Origin: Thermoflexales bacterium
Lineage (GTDB): Bacteria > Chloroflexota > Anaerolineae > J036 > Brachytrichaceae
Length of the DNA: 40,405 bases
Assembly (NCBI GenBank): GCA_019694215.1
Contig: JAIBCK010000024.1
Span: 1 to 40,405 of the forward strand
Direction of reading: 5' to 3'
Shown here: piece after piece, positions 25,877 to 35,226 of the stretch
Layout: every line of letters begins with the position of its first letter
How positions within the stretch are numbered: position 1 is the first letter of the stretch
Position numbers and translations under genes: made by a program
The notes under the pieces: model-generated
The model's input: the letters and a program-made list of their open reading frames with translations, nothing else
The model's database searches: none
What the model was told of the DNA's origin: nothing

Positions 25877-27448
25877 ATGAATACAACGGACATATCTTAT
25901 CTTCGGTCGGTCCGGCGCTGGTCGCTCAGCCAGTGGATCGTTCTGGCGGCCACGCTGCTCAGTGCGCTGCTCGTCGCCATCGCCGTCGAGCGTCCCTCGC
26001 AGTGGGTGGATGAGCGCATCGCGTTGTCGCTGGTCGACGCCCCCGATCCGGGTTCGGCGCTGGCCAATGTCATCGCCGGCGAACGCCGCCCACCGGCTTG
26101 GCATCTGCTGTTGTGGGCCTGGTCACAGGGCGCGGGCGACACCGAACGCAGCGCGCGTCTGTTCTCGGGGCTGTGGGCGATCCTGCTGGTGCCGGCCGTC
26201 TATCAGCTGGCGCGCGCCTTCACCAGCCGCAAGGGCGCTGCGTATGCCGCCCTTTTCGCAGCCACTGCGCCGGTCGTCATCAGCTATGGTCAGACCGTCC
26301 GCTACTACGGCTTTGTCGCCGCGATGGCGGCGCTGTCGTTCGCCGCCTTCTTCCGGCTGATGCAGGGACGCGGCCGGCCCTGGCTGGCGTATGCCGTCAG
26401 CACGGGGCTGTTGCTGTACTCGGACTATCCCGCCTACGGCGTCCCGCTGGCGCAGGGGTTGATCGGCCTGCTCCTCTGGCGCAGGCGCTTTTCGCGGCCC
26501 CACGATCCGCGCAGGCGGTGGTTGGCAATTCTCGTTGGGCTTGGGCTGCCCCTGCTGCTGTGGGTGCCGGTTGTGCTTCTGCAGGGCGGGCGCGATTTTG
26601 GACAGGCCGAGCTCTCGGGCGGAGTCTCTGGCGTCATCCTGCGCCTGGGCTACTCGGCCTATGCCTGGCTGGTCGGCGAGACGCTCTTCCCGTGGTCGCC
26701 GCTGGCCATCGCCGGGCTGCTGGCCGGGTTGTTGCTGGCCGTGCTCGGGTTGCGCGCCCTGCGTCCGCGCACACAGGGCGCCTGGTGGGTGGCCTTCGGC
26801 GTGCCGCTGCTGATCGCGCAGATCCTGCTGGCCACCGTCGCGGTGGACGCCCCCTTTGTCAACGCGCCGCCGCGCTCGATGGCGTGTTTCGGGCTGGTCT
26901 GTGTGCTGGTTGGCGCGGGCCTTGCCGCGTTGCGCCGACCGGTCTTGCTCGGTGCTGCGCTGGTGGCCGTCCTGGGCGCGCACGGAGCGGGGCTGCTGAA
27001 CTACTACCGCGGTGAGGCCTTCCTCAACACCGTCTACAACACCCCGGCGCGCGAGGTCGCCCGGGCGGTCGCCGCCTCCGCGCAGCCCGGCGATGCCATC
27101 GTCGGTGAGTCAGACAGCGTCGTGGATGTCTACCTGCCGCCGGCCCTGAGGGCGGGGTATTTCGATCTGAGCGACCAGGCCGGGCTGGCTGCCTGGCTCA
27201 GCGATCATCCGGCCGCCACGGTCTGGCAGATCGAGCTGGGACGCGACCGCACGCGCAACCCCGCCGCGGAGCTGCAACGCACGGCGCTGCTGGGGGATGC
27301 AAGACAGCCTCGTCAGTTGGTCGGTCAGCGCGGCTTTGGCGGGCAGGACCCGCTCTACCGGGCGCTGAAGGGACGCCTGCTCGGGAGAGAGGTCTACGAG
27401 TACCGCCTGACCGTCCATCAACTGTCACCGCTGCCGGTTTTGAAATAG
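25877..27448 (+). CDS. GT-C fold membrane glycosyltransferase (PMT/ArnT-like)
   Basis: 523 residues with about ten membrane segments. The first extracytoplasmic loop carries the acidic motif WVDERIAL where GT-C enzymes place their catalytic Asp/Glu, and SYGQTVRYYG follows. The C-terminal ~110 residues are soluble and outside. It would transfer a sugar from a polyprenyl-phosphate donor to a protein or lipid outside the cell. Start at 25877, 28 nt after the CoA-transferase stop, with no clear Shine-Dalgarno. A second, unrelated-length GT-C gene lies at 32400. Confidence 0.75.
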   Translation: MNTTDISYLRSVRRWSLSQWIVLAATLLSALLVAIAVERPSQWVDERIALSLVDAPDPGSALANVIAGERRPPAWHLLLWAWSQGAGDTERSARLFSGLWAILLVPAVYQLARAFTSRKGAAYAALFAATAPVVISYGQTVRYYGFVAAMAALSFAAFFRLMQGRGRPWLAYAVSTGLLLYSDYPAYGVPLAQGLIGLLLWRRRFSRPHDPRRRWLAILVGLGLPLLLWVPVVLLQGGRDFGQAELSGGVSGVILRLGYSAYAWLVGETLFPWSPLAIAGLLAGLLLAVLGLRALRPRTQGAWWVAFGVPLLIAQILLATVAVDAPFVNAPPRSMACFGLVCVLVGAGLAALRRPVLLGAALVAVLGAHGAGLLNYYRGEAFLNTVYNTPAREVARAVAASAQPGDAIVGESDSVVDVYLPPALRAGYFDLSDQAGLAAWLSDHPAATVWQIELGRDRTRNPAAELQRTALLGDARQPRQLVGQRGFGGQDPLYRALKGRLLGREVYEYRLTVHQLSPLPVLK

Positions 27449-27455
27449 ACGGTTG

Positions 27456-27464
27456 TGATATCAT
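27456..27464 (+). promoter_or_regulatory. Extended -10 promoter for rpsF-ssb
   Basis: TGATATCAT is an extended -10 (TG-n-TATCAT); the -35 region is weak. Transcription would begin near 27471, so the hairpin at 27510-27539 would be inside the rpsF leader. Confidence 0.45.
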
Positions 27465-27509
27465 CCGTGCCCGCTTCGCACGTCGAAGCGACTTTCCGCT
27501 CCACCGACT

Positions 27510-27539
27510 GGCGGGCCGCCCTTGCGGGCCCGCCTTTTT
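27510..27539 (+). terminator. GC-rich hairpin with T-tract upstream of rpsF
   Basis: Arms 27510-27519 and 27524-27534 pair over 10 bp with one bulged G, loop CCTT, then five Ts. It looks like an intrinsic terminator. It could end the upstream glycosyltransferase transcript, or act as an attenuator in the rpsF leader if the promoter at 27456 is used. Confidence 0.65.
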
Positions 27540-27577
27540 GATGGGTGGGGCAACAATCCCGAGGAAGGAGAGAAACT

Positions 27578-27934
27578 GTGCGCGAATACGAGCTGACTTA
27601 CATCGTCAAACCCGATCTGGATGCCGCGGCCCTTGCCGCCACGATCGAGAAAGTGAATGGCTTCATCGCCGCCGAAAACGGCAGCATCGTGAAGACCGAT
27701 ATGTGGGGCATGCGCAAGCTGGGGTATGAAATCCGCCGCTATCGCGAGGGCCACTACATCCACAACGTGATCAAACTGCCCGAGGCCGCCCCGGCGCGCC
27801 TGGAGAATCGCATCAAGCTCACCGAGGACGTGATCCGCCACATGCTGGTGATCGCCGAGCCCCTCAAGACCCCGCGCAATGCGCCGCCGCCCGCGCCGGC
27901 ACCAGCCCCGGAGAACGCCGAGCCGGCCGCCTGA
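27578..27934 (+). CDS. rpsF: 30S ribosomal protein S6
   Basis: 118-residue S6, partner of S18 on the small subunit platform. REYELTYIVKPDLD, WGMRKLGYEIRRYREGHYI and the helix before LTEDVIRHMLV are characteristic; the C-terminus is Pro/Ala/Glu-rich. The start is the GTG at 27578 behind AAGGAGA; an in-frame ATG at 27545 would add unrelated residues. It is followed by ssb, but the usual rpsR is not in this operon. Confidence 0.95.
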   Translation: MREYELTYIVKPDLDAAALAATIEKVNGFIAAENGSIVKTDMWGMRKLGYEIRRYREGHYIHNVIKLPEAAPARLENRIKLTEDVIRHMLVIAEPLKTPRNAPPPAPAPAPENAEPAA

Positions 27935-27960
27935 TCGTCCCGCCCGCGCGGGGGCCTTCG

Positions 27961-28341
27961 ATGCGCAGCCTGAACAAAGTCATGATCATCGGCCAGCTGG
28001 GCCGTGATCCCGAGATGCGCTACACGCCGTCCGGGAAAGCGGTCACGTCCTTTGCGGTGGAAACCCGCCGCGTGTGGACGAGCGCCGATGGCGAGCGCCA
28101 CGACGAGAGCGAATGGTTCAACGTGGTGGCGTGGGGGGCCCTGGCCGAGATTTGCAAGCAGCATCTCACGCGTGGCCAGCAGGTGTATGTCGAAGGGCGC
28201 CTCCAGACGCGCGCATGGGAGGATCCGGATGGCAAGCGCCATCACCGCACTGAGATCGTCGCCAACGAGATGTTGATCCTGGGTGAGCGTCGCGGGCATG
28301 CCTATGCCGACGAGGACGAAGAGCCCGACTTCAACTTCTAG
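27961..28341 (+). CDS. ssb: Single-stranded DNA-binding protein
   Basis: 126 residues with one OB fold (LNKVMIIGQLGRDPEMRYTPSGKAV, ESEWFNVVAWG, VYVEGRLQTRAW). The glycine-rich linker usual between OB fold and tip is almost absent, but an acidic C-terminal tip (DEDEEPDFNF) that recruits partner proteins is kept. Shorter than the typical 140-180. It lies 26 nt after rpsF and 16 nt before the SurA-like gene. Confidence 0.95.
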   Translation: MRSLNKVMIIGQLGRDPEMRYTPSGKAVTSFAVETRRVWTSADGERHDESEWFNVVAWGALAEICKQHLTRGQQVYVEGRLQTRAWEDPDGKRHHRTEIVANEMLILGERRGHAYADEDEEPDFNF

Positions 28342-28357
28342 ATAGCAGTCAGAGACC

Positions 28358-29659
28358 ATGTCCAAAAAGCCAGAAACCGAGCCAACCCCCCCGAAGCAGG
28401 AGCCCAAGCTCCTGCGCAGCAACCGCTGGCGGGGCGGCTATGAGATGCCGGACTTCAAGCCCCGTCAGGATCGCAGCGCGACCACGCGCAAGATCGTCAT
28501 CATCGGCAGCGCCATTACCGGCGTGCTTACGCTGCTGCTGATCGGGGCGGCGGCCCTTCAGCTGTTGGTGGTGGAGCCCAATGCCGCGGTCGCGACCGTG
28601 GGTGGCGAGTCCATCAGCAAGGTCGAGCTGCAGCGCCGGATGAAGGCCGAGTTCCAGGGCACGCTCTACAACCTGCAGTCGATGAGCAACCAGATCACCC
28701 AGCTCAGCCAAAGCGGGGATGAGGGTTCCCAGTTTCTGGTCCAGATCTACCAGCAGCAGTTTCAGCAGCTGGCGTCGCAGGTCGATTCCGGCCAGGTGGC
28801 CAACAGCGCCATGAACTCCCTGATCGCCGACAAGCTCGTGCGTCAGGAAGCGACCCGCCGCGGCCTCACTGCGAGCGCGGCCGAGTCCGAGCGGGAGATG
28901 CAGACGTCGATGGGCTACTACGCTCAGACGCCCACACCCTTCCCCACCGTCACCCCGCAGCCCACCGTGGCCGGCATGACCGAGACCCTGCCCACCGCGA
29001 CGCCGCGCCTGCAGCCGACCTCGATTAGCGAGGCCGACCTGGAGCAGGGCCGCCAGCGCGCGCAGACCTTCTACACGGACCTGGGCTATCCCGCCAGCGA
29101 GCTGCAGAAGTCGTACGAGCAGAGCGTCATCATCCGCAAGGTCAAGGAAGCCTTCGCCGCGACGGTGACGACGACGGCGCCGCACGTGCAGTACACCTAC
29201 ATTCAGTTCACCGAGCAGGCCACGGCCACACTCGCGCTCAACCGCCTGACTTCGGGCGCCATCACGGTGGCCGCCCTCGTCAGCGAGACCAACGCAATCA
29301 CCCAACCCGTTTCGGTCGGCAATGGTGTGGCCGGGACGTGGGCGCCGACGGAGGACCTGGCCGGCCAGTATGGCGACGCCATCGCGGCAGCGCTCACGGG
29401 CGGCGCGCTGGGCAAGCCGAGTGCCGTGCTCACCGGCACGCAGGGCGGCTTCTACATCGTCGTGCCGACGGCGCGCGAGGTGCGCGCCTACGCCGAGGAC
29501 GATCTCAAGGCCCGCCAGGATGCCGCCTACACGGACTGGCTGTCTGCCGCGGTGCTCGACACCAACACCGTCAAGAAGCTGGTGGACCCGGCCACGCTGG
29601 TCCCGAAGGACCTTCGCGACCTGATCACCAACCTGCGCCAGCAGCTCAACCTGCCCTGA
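28358..29659 (+). CDS. Membrane-anchored SurA/PpiC-like chaperone-type protein
   Basis: 433 residues: cytoplasmic Pro/Lys-rich N-terminus (1-45), one membrane anchor (about 47-70), then a SurA-N-like helical region beginning [19 protein letters not shown] Thr/Pro linker ([15 protein letters not shown]) interrupts it around residues 188-200. The C-terminal half has the register of a degraded parvulin-type domain ([21 protein letters not shown] through [14 protein letters not shown]) with no convincing catalytic His pair. Probably an extracytoplasmic folding factor or a non-catalytic relative. Distal gene of the rpsF-ssb cluster, ended by a hairpin. Confidence 0.7.
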   Translation: MSKKPETEPTPPKQEPKLLRSNRWRGGYEMPDFKPRQDRSATTRKIVIIGSAITGVLTLLLIGAAALQLLVVEPNAAVATVGGESISKVELQRRMKAEFQGTLYNLQSMSNQITQLSQSGDEGSQFLVQIYQQQFQQLASQVDSGQVANSAMNSLIADKLVRQEATRRGLTASAAESEREMQTSMGYYAQTPTPFPTVTPQPTVAGMTETLPTATPRLQPTSISEADLEQGRQRAQTFYTDLGYPASELQKSYEQSVIIRKVKEAFAATVTTTAPHVQYTYIQFTEQATATLALNRLTSGAITVAALVSETNAITQPVSVGNGVAGTWAPTEDLAGQYGDAIAAALTGGALGKPSAVLTGTQGGFYIVVPTAREVRAYAEDDLKARQDAAYTDWLSAAVLDTNTVKKLVDPATLVPKDLRDLITNLRQQLNLP

Positions 29660-29668
29660 CCCGATGAC

Positions 29669-29702
29669 CGGCGGTCCCGATGGAAAATCGGGGCCGCCGT
29701 TT
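29669..29702 (+). terminator. Hairpin terminator before atpA
   Basis: A 13-bp stem (29669-29681 with 29687-29699, one G-T pair) around a GGAAA loop, followed by only three Ts. Strong stem but weak T-tract, so read-through into atpA is possible. Confidence 0.6.
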
Positions 29703-29704
29703 GA

Positions 29705-29710
29705 TAAAAT
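29705..29710 (+). promoter_or_regulatory. -10-like TAAAAT of atpA
   Basis: TAAAAT lies just after the hairpin and 40 nt before the atpA ATG, leaving a short leader that contains GGAGGA. The -35 would fall inside the terminator hairpin and is not consensus. Confidence 0.4.
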
Positions 29711-29750
29711 CAGCCCGTTTAGACACCGACTTTCGGAGGATCAAGCCGCT

Positions 29751-31454
29751 ATGTCCCGTACGGAAAGCCCTGCCATTTTCAATCTCGATGACGTCACTGC
29801 CGCGCTGCGCGCCCAGATCGACAAGTTTGCGCCCGCCGTGGCCGCGGTCGATGTCGGCACGGTCATGGACATCGGCGACGGCATTGCCCGTTGTGCGGGC
29901 CTGACCGGCGCGCAGGCCGGTGAGCTGGTCGAGTTCACCAAGACTGGCACACTGGGTCTGGCGCTCAACCTCGAGCCGGACAACATCGGCGTCGTGGTCA
30001 TGGGCGACTACCAGAACATCGAGGAAGGCGACACGGTCAAATCGACCGGGCGCGTGATCTCGGTCCCGGTCGGGCGCGCGCTGATCGGCCGCGTCGTCGA
30101 CCCGCTCGGCCGCCCGCTGGACGGCAAGGGCCCGATTGCGACGAACAAGTTCCGCCCCCTCGAGCGCATCGCCCCGGGCGTGATCAAGCGCCAGAACGTC
30201 GACACGCCGCTGCAGACCGGTGTCAAGGCCATCGACGCCCTGATCCCGATCGGGCGCGGTCAGCGCGAGCTGATCATCGGCGACCGCAACACCGGCAAGA
30301 CCGCGGTCACCATCGATGCCATCATCAACCAGAAGGGCAAGGGCGTGGTGTGCATCTACGTTGCGATCGGCCAGAAGCTGGCGCAGATCGCGCGCGTGCA
30401 GGCGACGCTCGAGAAGTACGGCGCGATGGAATACACCACCATCGTGGCGGCCTCCGCGTCCGAGAGCGCGGCGCTGCAATACATCGCCCCCTACGCCGGC
30501 GCGGCGATGGGCGAGGAAGTGATGGAAGACGGCGTGATGGTCGGCGACACGTTTGTCAATGATGCGTTGTGCGTCTACGACGACCTCACCAAGCACGCGT
30601 ATGCGTATCGCCAGGTTTCGCTGCTGCTGCGCCGCCCGCCCGCCCGTGAGGCGTATCCCGGCGACATCTTCTACCTGCACTCGCGTCTGCTCGAGCGCGC
30701 CGCCCGCCTGGCCAAGCGCTGGGTGATCCGCGCCAAGGACGCCAGCGCCGATTGGGGCAAGGGCGAGGGCGCCAATGGCAAGGTGTATGAAGGTGCGTTG
30801 GGCGAAGAGAACGCCAAGCACGACCTCAAGGCCATGGGCGACGGCTACAAGCTGGTGGCCGATCCGGCCTCCGGGGGCTCGGTGACGGCGTTGCCGATCA
30901 TCGAGACGCAGCTCGGCGACATCTCCGCGTATGTGCCGACCAACGTGATTTCGATCACCGATGGCCAGCTCTTCCTCGAATCCGACCTGTTCAACTCCGG
31001 CATCCGCCCGGCCATTTCGGTCGGTCTCAGCGTCAGCCGCGTGGGTGGCGATGCGCAGACCCGCGCGATGAAGCAGGTGGCCGGCAAGATGAAGCTCGAG
31101 CTCGCGCAGTTCCGCGAGCTGGCCGCCTTCGCCAGCTTTGGCGAGGGCCTGGACAAGAAGACCGTCGAGCAGCTCGAGCGCGGTCGGCGCCTGACCGAAC
31201 TGCTCAAGCAGGGTCAGTATGAACCCCGCTCGTTGTCCCAGCAGACCACCGCGATGTTCGCCGCCAACAATGGCTATCTCGATGGCGTGCCGGTCAGCCG
31301 CGTCGTGGCCTGGGAAGCCGCCTTCATCAAGTACATGGACAGCGCCTACCCCGAGCTGATGGCGACGATCATGGCCGACAAGCGCCTGACCGACGACACC
31401 ATCGCCCGTCTGCGCGAGGCCATCGAAGGCTTCAACCGCAGCTGGAGCAACTAG
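29751..31454 (+). CDS. atpA: F1 ATP synthase alpha subunit with insertions
   Basis: 567 residues against about 505 in most bacteria. Non-catalytic nucleotide site GDRNTGKT (177-184), CIYVAIGQK and the [27 protein letters not shown] block identify alpha. Two insertions explain the extra length. About 8 residues lie in 257-268 (after AGAAMGEE), and about 50 residues lie at 323-374, between ERAARLAK and the [12 protein letters not shown] strand, containing [20 protein letters not shown] precedes the ATG. Followed by atpG 4 nt later, but no atpH, atpD, atpC or Fo genes are adjacent. Confidence 0.96.
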   Translation: MSRTESPAIFNLDDVTAALRAQIDKFAPAVAAVDVGTVMDIGDGIARCAGLTGAQAGELVEFTKTGTLGLALNLEPDNIGVVVMGDYQNIEEGDTVKSTGRVISVPVGRALIGRVVDPLGRPLDGKGPIATNKFRPLERIAPGVIKRQNVDTPLQTGVKAIDALIPIGRGQRELIIGDRNTGKTAVTIDAIINQKGKGVVCIYVAIGQKLAQIARVQATLEKYGAMEYTTIVAASASESAALQYIAPYAGAAMGEEVMEDGVMVGDTFVNDALCVYDDLTKHAYAYRQVSLLLRRPPAREAYPGDIFYLHSRLLERAARLAKRWVIRAKDASADWGKGEGANGKVYEGALGEENAKHDLKAMGDGYKLVADPASGGSVTALPIIETQLGDISAYVPTNVISITDGQLFLESDLFNSGIRPAISVGLSVSRVGGDAQTRAMKQVAGKMKLELAQFRELAAFASFGEGLDKKTVEQLERGRRLTELLKQGQYEPRSLSQQTTAMFAANNGYLDGVPVSRVVAWEAAFIKYMDSAYPELMATIMADKRLTDDTIARLREAIEGFNRSWSN

Positions 31455-31458
31455 ATCC

Positions 31459-32358
31459 ATGGCGACCGCACGAGAGATTCGCCGGCGCATCAAAAGCGTC
31501 AAGAACATCCGGCAGATCACCAAGGCCGCTCAGGCGGTCTCCGCCAGCCGCGTGCGGCGCGCGGTGGATCAGGCCTCGGCCACGCGCCCGTACACGCAGC
31601 GCGCGCGCGAGCTGCTGGCCAGCATCGCGTCGATCGCCGGCGGCGAGACGCGCCACGCCCTGCTGACCTCGCGCGACAGCGTGCGTAACATCTACGTTGT
31701 GCTGATCTCGTCCGACCGCGGCCTGTGTGGCGCCTTCAACACGAACGTCTCGCGCATGGCCTTCGGTTTCGGGCGCGAGCAGACCGCCGCGGTGAGCTAC
31801 ATCGCGGTGGGCCGCAAGGGGCTCAACTTCCTGTATCGCCGCGGGGCCAAGGTCATTGCGGACTTTTCCGGGTTGCCGCAGAAGCCCTCGCTGCTCGACA
31901 CCACGGCCATCACGCGCACCGTCGTCGATGCGTTTCTCGAAGGCAAGGCCGACGAGGTCCATCTCGTCTTCACCGACTACGTCAGCCCGGCCGTGCAGCG
32001 CCCTGTCGTGAAGAAGCTGCTGCCACTGGCGACCGCCGAGTTGCTGCCCGAGGGGCACAACGCCAGCGGCCCCAAACCCGCCTACGACTTCGAGCCGGAC
32101 CCGGCGCAGATTCTGGATACGCTCCTGCCGCGCCTGACCGAGATGCAGCTCTACCAGGCCATCCTGGAGTCGCTTGCCTCCGAGCACAGCGCGCGCATGG
32201 TGGCGATGAAGAACGCGACGGACAACGCGAGCGAGCTGATCACGTCGCTCACGCTCAACTACAACAAGGCCCGCCAGGCCGGCATCACGAACGAGCTGCT
32301 GGACATTGCGGGTGGCGCCGAGGCGCTGCGTCAGGCGCTCAAGGCAAAGGCGTCCTGA
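31459..32358 (+). CDS. atpG: F1 ATP synthase gamma subunit
   Basis: 299 residues, the rotor stalk of F1. The N-terminal ATAREIRRRIKSVKNIRQITKAAQAVSASRVRRA helix and the C-terminal MVAMKNATDNASELITSLTLNYNKARQAGITNELLDIAGGAEAL helix are diagnostic, with ISSDRGLCGAFN in the Rossmann part. Note QAVSAS instead of the common MVSASK. It begins 4 nt after atpA; the next gene is a glycosyltransferase, not atpD. Confidence 0.97.
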   Translation: MATAREIRRRIKSVKNIRQITKAAQAVSASRVRRAVDQASATRPYTQRARELLASIASIAGGETRHALLTSRDSVRNIYVVLISSDRGLCGAFNTNVSRMAFGFGREQTAAVSYIAVGRKGLNFLYRRGAKVIADFSGLPQKPSLLDTTAITRTVVDAFLEGKADEVHLVFTDYVSPAVQRPVVKKLLPLATAELLPEGHNASGPKPAYDFEPDPAQILDTLLPRLTEMQLYQAILESLASEHSARMVAMKNATDNASELITSLTLNYNKARQAGITNELLDIAGGAEALRQALKAKAS

Positions 32359-32399
32359 CCGCGCGCCGCGGTTCGTTGCGGCAGGTCTGATCGAAACGC

Positions 32400-34058
32400 A
32401 TGGCCCGATCCCGGCTGGTTTGGCTGATCCCACTGGTCGCGATCGGGCTATTTTTGTCCATCGCCCTGCGCCAGCTCTGGCTGCCGGGCTTCTATTACGA
32501 CGAGGGCTTTGACCTCGTCCCGATGATGGCGCTGCTGCGCGGCGAGACGCCCGAGCTCCTGCGCGGCATCGGCCTGCAGCTGGGCGGGTTGCACCTCCCG
32601 CTGATGAAGATGGACTATCTGGGCTCGCTGACGGGCTACGTCACGCTGCCCTTCCTGGCGGTCTTCGGGCCGGGCGTCGTCGCGGCCCGCCTCCAGCCCA
32701 TCACCTTCTCGTGCGTGACGATCGTGCTGGCCTTCATCCTGGCGCGGCGCTGGTTTGGGCTGCGCGTCGCGGCCCTGACGGCGCTGCTGTTGGCCGTCAA
32801 CCCATCGTTCATCTGGTTCTCGCGCCAGGGCATCACGGTGACCTCGACGATGACGGTGTTTTCGTTGGGCAGCCTGCTGGCCCTGGATGTCGCGCGCGCC
32901 CGGGGGAAGCCGCGCGGGGCGCTCATCGTTGCCGGGCTGCTCGCCGGGCTGGGGCTGTGGGCGAAGTTTGTCTTTCTGTGGTGGCTGGCGCTGCTTGGCA
33001 TGATCGGGCTGATCTGGCTGGTGGCGCGCGGGCGAAGCGCGCTGATGGACCGCCTGCGTTGGGCGTGTCGGGCGCTGCCGTGGATCGCGCTCGGGTTTGT
33101 GCTCGGCGCGGGGCCGCTCATCGCCTACAACCTGATCGGGTTGAGTCAGGGCGTTGGCGCGCCGACGATCAACCTGCTGCTGGGGTCGCTGACCGGTCCG
33201 ACGCAATACGGGCTGAACAACAGCGCCTTTCTGGAGAACCTGTCCAAGCGGCTGGCGGACTTCGAGGTCTTTTTGAACGGCAGCTACTTCTGGTACAACG
33301 GCGTGCCGTATGGCAATGTCTATACCCTGCCGTGGCTGCTGGCCGCGGCCGTCCTCGTCTGCGCGTTGGCGGCGCGTCAGCCGGGTGGGCGAAAGATCCT
33401 GGCCGTGCTGGCGTGCATCCTCGTCTACCTGCCGATTTCGTCGTTCACCGTGTCGGGGCTGTGGGCGACCCACATCTTCGTCCTGCTCCCGTTGCCGCAG
33501 TTGATCATGGCCGCCGCTGCCGTGTGGCTGGCGGAGGCCGTGGTGCCGCGTCTGGCGTTGGCCTGGCGCAACGCCGCTGTGCTGGGGCTGGCCTTTGCGC
33601 TGCTCGCGCTGCCCTTTGCGCGCGACCTGTGGGTGAGTGAGCAGCACCATGCCACGCTGGCGCGCACGGGTGGCTCGGGGCGTTTCTCGGATGCCATCTA
33701 CACGTTGGCGGACTGGCTCAAAGCCCGGGGCGCAGCTCGTCCTGTTGCGTTGGATTGGGGCATTCAGGCCAACCTCGAAGTGGTGAGTGGGGGCGCGGTG
33801 CGGCCGACCGAGGCGCACTTCTTCAGTGGCGACGCGAGCGACGCCTTCAAAGCCGAGGTGCGCGGGCTGCTGGCCGATCCCGACCGGCTGTATGTCGTGC
33901 TCTGGTCGGGCGATGCAACGGCGCGCGGGTTCGCGGTGTTTGACCACCGCGCCCAGTTCGAGGCCCTCGCACGCGAAGTGGGCCGGACCCCGCGCGAGGT
34001 CTTTGTCGCCTCGGAGCGGGGCGGGTTGCCGGTGTATGTCGTCCTCCAGGCGCGCTGA
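32400..34058 (+). CDS. GT-C fold membrane glycosyltransferase
   Basis: 552 residues, about ten to eleven membrane helices. The first loop holds FYYDEGFDLVPMM, the acidic motif at the GT-C catalytic position, and RQGITVTSTMTV follows helix 3. A soluble C-terminal domain (about 440-552) faces outside. Likely transfers sugars from polyprenyl-phosphate carriers. Starts 41 nt after atpG with no strong Shine-Dalgarno, and its 3' end overlaps the APH-like gene by 23 nt. Confidence 0.78.
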   Translation: MARSRLVWLIPLVAIGLFLSIALRQLWLPGFYYDEGFDLVPMMALLRGETPELLRGIGLQLGGLHLPLMKMDYLGSLTGYVTLPFLAVFGPGVVAARLQPITFSCVTIVLAFILARRWFGLRVAALTALLLAVNPSFIWFSRQGITVTSTMTVFSLGSLLALDVARARGKPRGALIVAGLLAGLGLWAKFVFLWWLALLGMIGLIWLVARGRSALMDRLRWACRALPWIALGFVLGAGPLIAYNLIGLSQGVGAPTINLLLGSLTGPTQYGLNNSAFLENLSKRLADFEVFLNGSYFWYNGVPYGNVYTLPWLLAAAVLVCALAARQPGGRKILAVLACILVYLPISSFTVSGLWATHIFVLLPLPQLIMAAAAVWLAEAVVPRLALAWRNAAVLGLAFALLALPFARDLWVSEQHHATLARTGGSGRFSDAIYTLADWLKARGAARPVALDWGIQANLEVVSGGAVRPTEAHFFSGDASDAFKAEVRGLLADPDRLYVVLWSGDATARGFAVFDHRAQFEALAREVGRTPREVFVASERGGLPVYVVLQAR

Positions 34059-34932
34059 CGCCGGACGCGCACCCAGCGTCGCCCTTGCGCGCGCGCTGAT
34101 CGCCGAGCAATTCCCGCACTGGTCGCGTTTGCCGGTGCGCGCCGTGCGGCCGGGCGGGTGGGACAACCGCACGTATCGGCTGGGTGAGGCGTTGTCCATC
34201 CGCATGCCGAGCCGGGCGTCGTATGCCGCGCAGGTCGAGAAGGAGCAGCGCTGGCTGCCGCGTCTCGCCGCACAACTACCGCTGCCGATCCCACAACCCA
34301 TGGCGCAGGGCGCGCCCGGGCAGGGCTATCTCTGGCCGTGGTCGGTGTATCGCTGGCTGCCGGGCGAGCCGACGCAGCGCGAGCAGGTGCGCGACGTCGT
34401 CGCCTTTGCGCGTGCGCTGGGCGGCTTCCTGACGGCGTTGCGGGCCTGCGATGCGACGGGCGGGCCGCCGCCGGGCGCGCACAACTTCTGGCGCGGGGCA
34501 CCGCCCTCGATCTACGATGCCGAGACCCGCGCCGCGCTGCGCGCCTTCTCCGGGCGGCTGGATGTCATCGCCGCGGAGCGCATCTGGGAGGCCGCGCTGG
34601 CGGCGGAGAACGCGCATTCGCCGGTCTGGGTGCATGGCGACGTCGCGGTGGGCAACCTGTTGCTTGAGAAGGGCACGTTGTGCGCGGTGATCGATTTTGG
34701 CAGCTCGGCGGTGGGCGACCCGGCCTGCGACACGACGATGGCGTGGACGTTCTTCACCGGCGAGGGCCGGCACGCCTTCCTGGACGCGCTGCAGCTGGAT
34801 GCCCCGACGCTGGCGCGTGGGCGTGGCTGGGCGCTGTGGAAGGCGCTCGTCACCCTGCGCGATTTCGACGGCGTGGACGCGGCAAAGGTGCGTTGGGCAG
34901 AGCAGACGCTGAGCGAGCTGTTGGGAGAATGA
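34036..34932 (+). CDS. Aminoglycoside-phosphotransferase-like (APH/choline-kinase fold) kinase
   Basis: 298 residues. The Brenner motif is HGDVAVGNLLL (His200, Asp202) and the metal-binding DFG-like motif is IDFGSSAVGDP (Asp220). N-lobe PGGWDNRTYRLGE precedes. The ATG at 34036 overlaps the preceding glycosyltransferase gene by 23 nt; the open frame upstream is its shadow. Such proteins phosphorylate antibiotics or many small hydroxyl compounds; context gives no hint of resistance. Confidence 0.85.
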   Translation: MSSSRRADAGRAPSVALARALIAEQFPHWSRLPVRAVRPGGWDNRTYRLGEALSIRMPSRASYAAQVEKEQRWLPRLAAQLPLPIPQPMAQGAPGQGYLWPWSVYRWLPGEPTQREQVRDVVAFARALGGFLTALRACDATGGPPPGAHNFWRGAPPSIYDAETRAALRAFSGRLDVIAAERIWEAALAAENAHSPVWVHGDVAVGNLLLEKGTLCAVIDFGSSAVGDPACDTTMAWTFFTGEGRHAFLDALQLDAPTLARGRGWALWKALVTLRDFDGVDAAKVRWAEQTLSELLGE

Positions 34933-34962
34933 CGGGGGATCGCGGACCGCGGATGGGGAAGA

Positions 34963-35175
34963 GACCGAAGACCGAGAAGAGACCGAAGACCGAGAACAGA
35001 CCGAAGACCGAGAACAGACCGAAGACCGAGAACAGCCGAAGACCGAGAACAGACCGAAGACCGAGAACAGACCGAAGACCGAGGACGGATGACCGAAGCA
35101 GGCTCGGTCCGATTGACGCGGACGGGGAACAGACCGAAGACGGAGAACAGACCGAAGACCGAGGACGGATGACCG
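34963..35175 (+). repeat. 18-bp minisatellite (GACCGAAGACCGAGAACA)
   Basis: Seven near-identical units run from 34963 to 35085; one unit has lost a base at about 35035. After a 46-nt spacer two more units follow (35132-35165). Both blocks end in the same 26-nt sequence (35070-35095 and 35150-35175). Since 18 is a multiple of 3 the array stays open in frame and would encode RPKTEN repeats, but nothing suggests translation. The 398-bp gap 34933-35330 holds only this array, the 14-bp array and the rarA promoter. Confidence 0.9.
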
Positions 35176-35226
35176 GACTGGGATCGAGTGCGTGGCGACT
35201 GAGTGGCAACACAGCGTACCCGCTTC

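Noticed and set aside
29646-31523. 625-codon minus-strand frame opposite atpA
   Set aside because: Antisense shadow of atpA; composition is His/Asp/Gly-rich noise with no domain.
32448-34301. 617-codon minus-strand frame opposite the GT-C gene
   Set aside because: Antisense shadow rich in Arg/Gln/Pro; no motif, and the plus-strand membrane protein is convincing.
34036-34932. APH-like gene as an acquired antibiotic-resistance gene
   Set aside because: No mobile element or other resistance gene is nearby, base composition matches its neighbours, and the family has many non-antibiotic substrates.
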